The position numbers and the translations under genes were made by a program. A stretch of DNA of 5,581 nucleotides. It comes from Sandaracinaceae bacterium. Lineage in GTDB: Bacteria > Myxococcota_A > Polyangia > Polyangiales > Houyiibacteriaceae. The stretch lies in assembly GCA_012514415.1 (NCBI GenBank), contig JAAZAH010000304.1, positions 1 through 5,581 on the forward strand, given 5' to 3'. Numbering within the stretch: position 1 is the stretch's first letter; every line of letters starts with the position of its first letter. The notes beneath the pieces are model-generated. The model was not told the DNA's origin, made no database searches, and saw only the letters and a program-made list of their open reading frames with translations. Positions 1-4,625 of the stretch are shown here, in pieces.

Positions 1-398
1 AGCAGATCCTTATGCGGCCCAAGGACTTCGACGTCATCGCCACGCTGAACCTCAACGGCGACTATCTCTCTGATGCGCTCGCGGCGCAGGTCGGTGGCAT
101 CGGCATCGCGCCGGGTGGCAACGCCAACTACGATAGCGGCGTGGGTATCTTCGAGGCGACGCACGGTACGGCGCCGAAGTACGCGGACAAGGACATCGTC
201 AATCCGAGTTCGGTCATCCTTTCGGGCGAGATGATGTTCCGTCACCTTGGCTGGACTGAGGCGGCCGACATCATCATCAAGGGCGTCGAAGGCGCCATCG
301 CCAGCAAGCGCGTGACCTACGATTTCGCTCGCCTCATGGAGGGAGCGACCCAAGTGAAATGCAGCGAATTCGGAGACGAGATCATCAAGCATATGTGA
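1..398 (+). CDS. icd: Isocitrate dehydrogenase, NADP-type, C-terminal part (5' truncated by window edge)
   Basis: This is the C-terminal part of isocitrate dehydrogenase, which oxidatively decarboxylates isocitrate to 2-oxoglutarate in the TCA cycle in the cytoplasm. The reading frame is open from base 3 (Gln-Ile-Leu before the Met at 12) to the TGA at 396-398; about 130 residues are visible and roughly 290 are missing upstream, judged from the usual length of about 415-430. The text aligns by eye with E. coli Icd: NLNGDYLSDALAAQVGG carries the metal-binding aspartates (codons at 60-62 and 72-74), followed by FEATHGTAPKY (around 147-182) and CSEFGDEII near the end. The His, Lys and Tyr of HGTAPKY and the Tyr and Arg of TYDFARL (318-332) match the residues that select NADP in the E. 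coli enzyme, so NADP dependence is inferred. The gene sits 37 nt upstream of sucC and is probably in the same operon. The Met at 12 is internal, not a start. Confidence 0.97.
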   Translation, partial: QILMRPKDFDVIATLNLNGDYLSDALAAQVGGIGIAPGGNANYDSGVGIFEATHGTAPKYADKDIVNPSSVILSGEMMFRHLGWTEAADIIIKGVEGAIASKRVTYDFARLMEGATQVKCSEFGDEIIKHM

Positions 399-435
399 TG
401 CACTCATCCGAGCGCGGATTCTGGAGTAACCACAA

Positions 436-1620
436 GTGAACATTCACGAATATCAGGCGAAGGAGCTGTACCGAAAGTACGGCATCCCCGTTCCGTATGG
501 CATCGCGTGTTTCTCGCCCGAAGAGGCGACTGAAGCGGCGCGCAAGATCATCGAGGAGACGGGCAACGAGGTCGTCGTCGTCAAGGCGCAGATCCACGCG
601 GGCGGTCGCGGTAAGGCCGGCGGCGTGAAGGTTGTCAAAGGCGTTGAGGCGGCGGCCGAGGCAGCCAAGGAGATCTTCGGCAAGGTCCTCGTCACCCACC
701 AGACCGGGCCCGAGGGCAAGCTCGTTCAACGCCTCCTCGTCGAACAGGGGCTCGCCATCAAGAGCGAGCTCTATCTTGCGCTCGTCGTCGACCGCGAAAC
801 CCGGAAGATCGCCGTGATGGCGTCGACCGAGGGCGGGATGGATATCGAAGAGGTCGCAGCCGCAACCCCCGAGAAGATCCATACCGTCTATTTCCACGCC
901 GACGCCGGCATCCAGAATCACCACATCCGCTCGCTCGCTTTCAAGCTGGGACTCAGCAAAGAGGCTCAGAAGCATTTCGCCGCGCTGATGAAGCCCCTCG
1001 CGAAGCTCTTCGTCGAGGAGGATTGCAGCATCGCCGAAATCAACCCGCTCATCCTCACCGAGGACGAGCGGGTGCTTGCGCTCGACGCGAAGGTGAACTT
1101 CGACTCAAACGCCGAGTTCCGCCACCGGGAGTATTGGGATAGCGTCCGCGATCTCAGCGAAGAAGCGCCCACCGAGACCGAGGCGAAGGAGGCGGGTCTT
1201 GCCTACATTCAACTCGATGGAAATATCGGCTGCCTCGTCAACGGCGCCGGCCTCGCCATGGCGACGATGGACACCATCAAGCACTTCGGTGGCGAACCGG
1301 CGAACTTCCTCGATGTCGGTGGTGGAGCCTCCCAGGAGGCCGTCACGAAGGCGTTCAAGATCATCCTACAATCCGAAGCGGTGAAGGGAATCTTCGTCAA
1401 CATCTTTGGCGGCATCATGAAGTGCGACGTCATCGCCAACGGCGTCGTCGCGGCAACCAAGGAGCTCGGGCTCAAGGTTCCGCTCGTCGTGCGTCTCGAG
1501 GGCACGAACGTCGACAAGGGCAAAGAGATTCTTAACAACAGCGGTCTCGCGATCGTCGCTGCCGACTCCATGGCCGAGGGCGCGAAAAAGATCGTCGAGC
1601 TGGCGAATCAGGCTGGGTGA
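436..1620 (+). CDS. sucC: Succinyl-CoA synthetase (succinate-CoA ligase), beta subunit
   Basis: The beta subunit of succinyl-CoA synthetase binds ADP or GDP and, with the alpha subunit from the next gene, converts succinyl-CoA to succinate with substrate-level phosphorylation. The 394-residue product is close to the 388 of E. coli SucC and matches it end to end. An N-terminal ATP-grasp domain begins MNIHEYQAKELY and has the glycine-rich QIHAGGRGKAGGVKVV at residues 52-67. The metal/nucleotide region is EINPLIL at 201-207 with LDAKV at 216-220. The C-terminal ligase domain has DGNIGCLVNGAG (261-272), GGEPANFLDVGGGA (285-298) and NIFGGI (322-327). The start is a GTG, chosen because the family begins at exactly this motif and GGAG at 423-426 lies 9 nt upstream. 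Whether ADP or GDP is used cannot be decided by eye. The stop is 4 nt before sucD, as expected for two subunits made together. Confidence 0.98.
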   Translation: MNIHEYQAKELYRKYGIPVPYGIACFSPEEATEAARKIIEETGNEVVVVKAQIHAGGRGKAGGVKVVKGVEAAAEAAKEIFGKVLVTHQTGPEGKLVQRLLVEQGLAIKSELYLALVVDRETRKIAVMASTEGGMDIEEVAAATPEKIHTVYFHADAGIQNHHIRSLAFKLGLSKEAQKHFAALMKPLAKLFVEEDCSIAEINPLILTEDERVLALDAKVNFDSNAEFRHREYWDSVRDLSEEAPTETEAKEAGLAYIQLDGNIGCLVNGAGLAMATMDTIKHFGGEPANFLDVGGGASQEAVTKAFKIILQSEAVKGIFVNIFGGIMKCDVIANGVVAATKELGLKVPLVVRLEGTNVDKGKEILNNSGLAIVAADSMAEGAKKIVELANQAG

Positions 1621-1624
1621 AGCG

Positions 1625-2497
1625 ATGGCTATTCTTATCAATAACGATACGCGCGTCATGGTGCAGGGCATGACCGGAAAGACCGGTCAATTCCACACCA
1701 AGCAGATGCTCGAGTACGGGACCAAGGTTGTCGCAGGCGTCACGCCGGGACGCGGCGGGGAAACCTTCGAGGGGGTCCCCGTGTTCGATACCGTCGAAGA
1801 GGCGATGAAGCAGACCGGCGCCAATGCCTCCTGCATCTTCGTCCCTCCGCCCGCCGCTGCCGACTCGATCCTCGAGTGCATCGACGCCAAACTCCCCCTC
1901 GCCATCTGCATCACCGAGGGCATCCCCGTCATGGATATGCTCAAGGTCCGCCGTGAGCTCGACGGCCAGACGGCGACGCGGCTCATCGGACCGAACTGCC
2001 CCGGCGTCATCACGCCCGGCCAGTGCAAGATCGGCATCATGCCCGGCCACGTCCATATGCCCGGTCGCGTCGGGATCCTGTCGAAGAGCGGGACGCTCAC
2101 GTACGAGGCCGTCGGTCAGCTGACCAGCCTCGGCATCGGTCAGAGCACGGCCGTCGGTATCGGCGGCGATCCGATCAATGGCTCCGACTTCATCGATATG
2201 CTGAAGCTCTTCCAAGAGGATCCTGACACGGACGCCGTGATCCTCATCGGTGAGATCGGCGGAAACGCCGAGGAGCTCGCCGCGGCTTGGATCAAGGAGA
2301 ACTTCACCAAGCCCGTGGCGGGCTTCATCGCGGGGCGCACCGCGCCTCCGGGGAAGCGGATGGGGCACGCGGGCGCAATTATCAGCGGCGGAAAGGGCGG
2401 CGCGGAAGAAAAGATCGCGGCGCTCGAGGAAGCCGGGGTGAAAGTTGCCCTCACGCCAAGCGATATGGGCACCACGCTCCAATCTCTGCTTAAATAA
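1625..2497 (+). CDS. sucD: Succinyl-CoA synthetase (succinate-CoA ligase), alpha subunit
   Basis: The alpha subunit binds CoA and carries the phosphohistidine that passes phosphate to the nucleotide on the beta subunit. At 290 residues it has the normal family length (289 in E. coli). The CoA-binding Rossmann domain starts AILINNDTRVMVQGMTGKTG (2-21) and includes FVPPPAAADSILE (72-84) and CITEGIPVMDM (95-105). The ligase domain has IGPNCPG (121-127), SKSGTLTYE (153-161) and IGEIGG (208-213), whose Glu210 corresponds to the glutamate that positions the active histidine. The catalytic histidine is His248 in GHAGAIISGGKG (247-258). The ATG is 4 nt after the sucC stop with only a weak GGGTGAA upstream, so translational coupling to sucC is likely. 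mdh follows 8 nt later. No key residue appears to be missing. Confidence 0.98.
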   Translation: MAILINNDTRVMVQGMTGKTGQFHTKQMLEYGTKVVAGVTPGRGGETFEGVPVFDTVEEAMKQTGANASCIFVPPPAAADSILECIDAKLPLAICITEGIPVMDMLKVRRELDGQTATRLIGPNCPGVITPGQCKIGIMPGHVHMPGRVGILSKSGTLTYEAVGQLTSLGIGQSTAVGIGGDPINGSDFIDMLKLFQEDPDTDAVILIGEIGGNAEELAAAWIKENFTKPVAGFIAGRTAPPGKRMGHAGAIISGGKGGAEEKIAALEEAGVKVALTPSDMGTTLQSLLK

Positions 2498-2505
2498 AAG
2501 GCATC

Positions 2506-3486
2506 ATGAAGAAACCCGTCAGAGTCGCCGTCACCGGGGCGGCGGGCCAGATCGGCTACGCGCTTCTTTTCCGGATCGCTTCGGGAGAGATGCTCGGCAA
2601 GGATCAGCCCGTCATCCTTCAGCTCATCGACATCGAACCCGCCATGAAGGCCGTTGAAGGCGTCATGATGGAGCTCGATGATTGCGCGTTTCCGCTCCTT
2701 GCGGGGATGGAAGCCGCGCACGATCCCAACGTCGGCTTCAAGGATACCGAATACGCCATCCTGGTCGGGGCGATGCCTCGCAAGGCCGGGATGGAGCGGA
2801 AGGATCTCCTGAGCGCCAATGGCGGGATCTTCCGTCCTCAGGGCAAGGCGCTGAACGACCACGCGAGCCGTGAGGTCAAGGTGCTGGTCGTGGGCAATCC
2901 GGCCAATACCAACGCCCATATCGCGATGAAGAATGCACCGGATCTCAATCCGAGGAACTTCACCGCGATGGTTCGGCTCGATCACAACCGCGCCGTGACG
3001 CAGGCCGCGAAGAAGCTTGGTGTCCCCACGACCGCGATTCGCAAGATGACGGTCTGGGGCAACCATAGCTCGACGCAATATCCGGATCTCTTTCACGCGG
3101 AGATCGACGGCGTGAGCGTCGCCGAAAAGATCAACGACCAGGCGTGGATCGAAGGCGTCTTCCTCCCCACCGTGCAGCAGCGCGGCGCGGCTATCATCGA
3201 GGCGCGGGGTCTTTCGAGCGCGGCGAGCGCTGCAAACGCCGCCATCGATCATATGCGTGATTGGGCGCTTGGAACGGCCGAGGGCGATTGGGTCTCGATG
3301 GCGGTGCCGAGCGATGGCAGCTACGGCATCCCCGAGGGGCTCATCTATGGCTTTCCGGTCGTCTGCAAAGACGGCGACTATCAGATCGTCCAAGGTCTCG
3401 AAATCGATGCCTTCAGCCGAAAGAAGATGGATGAGACGGCAGCCGAGCTCGAAGAAGAGCGGTCGGCCATCGCCGATCTTGTCTAG
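2506..3486 (+). CDS. mdh: Malate dehydrogenase, cytosolic/Thermus-type, NAD-dependent
   Basis: This enzyme interconverts malate and oxaloacetate with NAD(H), closing the TCA cycle. The 326-residue protein resembles Thermus malate dehydrogenase and eukaryotic cytosolic MDH much more than the E. coli or LDH-like bacterial types; long stretches such as GEMLGKDQPVILQL and WALGTAEGDWVSMAVPS are nearly identical to the Thermus enzyme as I recall it. The NAD-binding loop is TGAAGQIG (10-17), and Asp42 at the end of the second strand occupies the acidic position (Glu in Thermus) that favours NAD over NADP. Substrate-binding arginines are probably Arg92 and Arg98 in PRKAGMERKDLL, and Arg162. The catalytic pair is Asp159 (RLDHNRA) and His187 (WGNHSST). 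The start is ATG with AAAGG at 2497-2501, an unusually short 4-nt spacing that overlaps the end of the sucD stop. A strong hairpin follows the TAG, so mdh appears to be the last gene of the operon. Confidence 0.97.
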   Translation: MKKPVRVAVTGAAGQIGYALLFRIASGEMLGKDQPVILQLIDIEPAMKAVEGVMMELDDCAFPLLAGMEAAHDPNVGFKDTEYAILVGAMPRKAGMERKDLLSANGGIFRPQGKALNDHASREVKVLVVGNPANTNAHIAMKNAPDLNPRNFTAMVRLDHNRAVTQAAKKLGVPTTAIRKMTVWGNHSSTQYPDLFHAEIDGVSVAEKINDQAWIEGVFLPTVQQRGAAIIEARGLSSAASAANAAIDHMRDWALGTAEGDWVSMAVPSDGSYGIPEGLIYGFPVVCKDGDYQIVQGLEIDAFSRKKMDETAAELEEERSAIADLV

Positions 3487-3490
3487 GCTC

Positions 3491-3551
3491 ACGCGCTTTC
3501 CCTGACGCGAACCGGGCCGCTTCCTGTGGGAGGCGGCCCGAGCGCGTTTAA
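3491..3551 (+). terminator. Probable transcription terminator hairpin after mdh
   Basis: Bases 3513-3524 and 3529-3540 pair as a 12-bp GC-rich stem (one U-G pair) closed by a TGTG loop; the outer eight pairs are perfect. A second 7-bp arm, ACGCGCT at 3491-3497 with AGCGCGT at 3541-3547, directly abuts the 3' side of the inner stem and can extend it across a one-sided internal loop. Only GTTTAA follows, so the T-tract is weak. The position, 5 bases after the mdh stop and before the next gene, supports termination of the TCA operon. Lacking a good T-run, it could instead be partial, Rho-assisted, or mainly an RNA 3'-end stabiliser. Confidence 0.7.
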
Positions 3552-3574
3552 GCGCGGATCGTGGCTTCTGCGGG

Positions 3575-3619
3575 GCGGATGCGCGACAGCGAAGCGCATC
3601 GAATGGATTGCGCATCCGC
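3575..3619. repeat. Perfect 10-bp inverted repeat with alternative internal pairing
   Basis: GCGGATGCGC at 3575-3584 is the exact reverse complement of GCGCATCCGC at 3610-3619, with 25 bases between. Seven bases of the left arm (GATGCGC, 3578-3584) are also the exact complement of GCGCATC at 3594-3600, with a 9-base gap. In RNA the left arm could therefore form either a long or a short hairpin but not both. It could be a protein-binding site, an attenuation-like switch or chance in GC-rich DNA. Confidence 0.6.
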
Positions 3620-3673
3620 ACTTAGGGGGGGCAAGCCGCTCAAGAACCCCGCCGGTCCGACCGTATGGGCAAG

Positions 3674-3685
3674 GAAGGCGCCTTC
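3674..3685. repeat. 12-bp perfect palindrome
   Basis: GAAGGCGCCTTC reads identically on both strands and lies about 31-42 bases before the preferred start of the acyltransferase gene. A site for a dimeric regulator is possible but unsupported by any recognised consensus. Confidence 0.45.
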
Positions 3686-3696
3686 GTTTGATCGGG

Positions 3697-3716
3697 CGCT
3701 TCGGACGAAAGAAGCG
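3697..3716 (+). promoter_or_regulatory. Small hairpin covering the ribosome-binding region of the acyltransferase gene
   Basis: CGCTTC at 3697-3702 can pair with GAAGCG at 3711-3716 across an 8-base loop. The 3' arm ends exactly at the ATG at 3717 and includes most of the only purine-rich stretch (AAAGAAG) that could act as its ribosome-binding site. If real, it would lower initiation at 3717 or favour the ATG at 3726, which has GGAG at 3719-3722. Six base pairs is weak evidence. Confidence 0.35.
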
Positions 3717-4625
3717 ATGGAGCGGATGAATCAAGAGCTTGAAGTTTTCCTCGAAGAGGTGGAGCGCGATGCGGAGGCGCGCTCATTCGTGCATCGTGCG
3801 GCGGCGAAAATCGGCGAGTTCGTGGGCGATGACGTCAACGGCGCGATCGATCGCATCAAGCTTGAGCTCAATGAGGTCGGCGTCGATCCCTTCGGATTCG
3901 ATCGTGAGACAGGCCGCGCGGTCCTCGCCTTCGCGGCACTCCTTCATCGCCTTTATTTTCGCAGTGTGGTGCGCGGCGTCGAAGATCTTCCACGAGGGCG
4001 ATCGCTCATCATCGCAAACCACAGCGGACAGCTCCCCTTTGACGGCATGATGATCGCTGCCGCGATGATGCTGGACGCCAATCCGCCGCGGCTCCCGCGC
4101 GCGATGGTCGAGCGATGGACGGTCGAGCTGCCCTTCGTTTCCGTGCTCTTTCCGCGCGTCGGACAGGTGCTCGGAAGCCCAGAGAATGCGCGGCGCCTCC
4201 TCCGCCGCGGCGAGAGCCTCATTGTCTTTCCCGAGGGCTCACGCGGCATCTCCAAAACCTATCGCGAGCGATACCAGCTCACGGAGTTCGGTCTGGGATT
4301 CATGCGCCTTGCGCTCGAGACCAACACGCCGATCGTCCCTGTCTCGGTGGTCGGCGCCGAAGAGCAGTACATCTCCATCGCGAACTTTCGACGGCTCGCG
4401 CGGATCTTGGGGATGCCCGCATTTCCGATCATCCCCCAGCTCTTTGTGGGGATGATCTTGCCAATTCCAGTCCGTTACCGGATTCGCTTCGGGAAACCTC
4501 TCTACTTCGAGGGCGATCCGGATGCGGACGATCGCATCATCGAGGCGAAGGTCATGAGCGTGAAGGCGCGGATCGAAGAGCAAATCGCCAAAGATCTCGA
4601 TGAGCGCAGGGGGCTGTTTTTTTGA
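3717..4625 (+). CDS. PlsC-like lysophospholipid/glycerol acyltransferase family protein
   Basis: The product belongs to the PlsC/LPLAT acyltransferase superfamily, which moves acyl chains from acyl-CoA or acyl-ACP to lysophospholipids or related acceptors at the membrane; its own substrate is unknown. With the start at 3717 it has 302 residues. Motif I is IANHSGQLPFDG at residues 98-109 and motif III is VFPEGSRG at 170-177; PIVPVSVVGAEE (205-216) is the usual fourth block. The histidine and aspartate of motif I (His102, Asp109) are six residues apart, not the classic four. Hydrophobic stretches near 68-81 and 236-252 suggest membrane association, and no signal peptide is visible. A highly charged N-terminus (about 1-20, rich in Glu) may be helical. 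The start is uncertain: ATG 3726 has a closer GGAG, and the frame extends to GTG 3561 (354 residues), but that extension looks noncoding. The TGA overlaps the next ATG by one base. I recall a similar acyltransferase beside a galE-like gene in mycobacteria (Rv0502/Rv0501). Confidence 0.88.
   Translation: MERMNQELEVFLEEVERDAEARSFVHRAAAKIGEFVGDDVNGAIDRIKLELNEVGVDPFGFDRETGRAVLAFAALLHRLYFRSVVRGVEDLPRGRSLIIANHSGQLPFDGMMIAAAMMLDANPPRLPRAMVERWTVELPFVSVLFPRVGQVLGSPENARRLLRRGESLIVFPEGSRGISKTYRERYQLTEFGLGFMRLALETNTPIVPVSVVGAEEQYISIANFRRLARILGMPAFPIIPQLFVGMILPIPVRYRIRFGKPLYFEGDPDADDRIIEAKVMSVKARIEEQIAKDLDERRGLFF

Larger units (their letters stand above)
3552..3716 (+). promoter_or_regulatory. Hairpin-rich leader/spacer before the acyltransferase gene
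   Basis: If the next gene starts at 3717, this is a leader of about 165 nt that should hold its promoter. An open frame continues back to a GTG at 3561, but that stretch has mixed third-position composition, AGG codons and no recognisable conserved motif, so I treat it as probably noncoding. No convincing -35/-10 pair is visible. It contains a perfect 10-bp inverted repeat with a competing third arm (3575-3619), a run of seven G (3625-3631), a 12-bp palindrome (3674-3685) and a 6-bp hairpin against the start codon (3697-3716). A regulatory role is inferred only from this density of symmetry. Confidence 0.4.

Noticed and set aside
399..435. Possible promoter between icd and sucC
   Set aside because: The gap is 37 nt and contains only a ribosome-binding site; no -35/-10 pattern is visible.
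385..975. 196-residue minus-strand open frame opposite the start of sucC
   Set aside because: It is antisense to well-conserved sucC coding sequence; the Leu/Asp-rich product reflects complemented GC-rich codons.
1532..2482. 316-residue open frame on the minus strand
   Set aside because: It is entirely antisense to the end of sucC and to sucD, with low-complexity composition and no family resemblance.
2140..3621. Long 493-residue open frame on the minus strand
   Set aside because: It lies opposite sucD and mdh, which are certain genes. Its product is Arg/Asp/His-rich with no recognisable family, as expected for an antisense shadow of GC-biased codons.
3998..4005. GCGATCGC octamer resembling the cyanobacterial HIP1 element
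   Set aside because: Only one exact copy was noticed in the counted region, inside coding sequence; the gene content does not suggest a cyanobacterium.
4600..4623. Possible intrinsic terminator at the T7 run before the SDR gene
   Set aside because: Only a 3-bp CAG/CTG stem around four G precedes the T-run, so no stable hairpin forms. The run is coding and overlaps a start codon.
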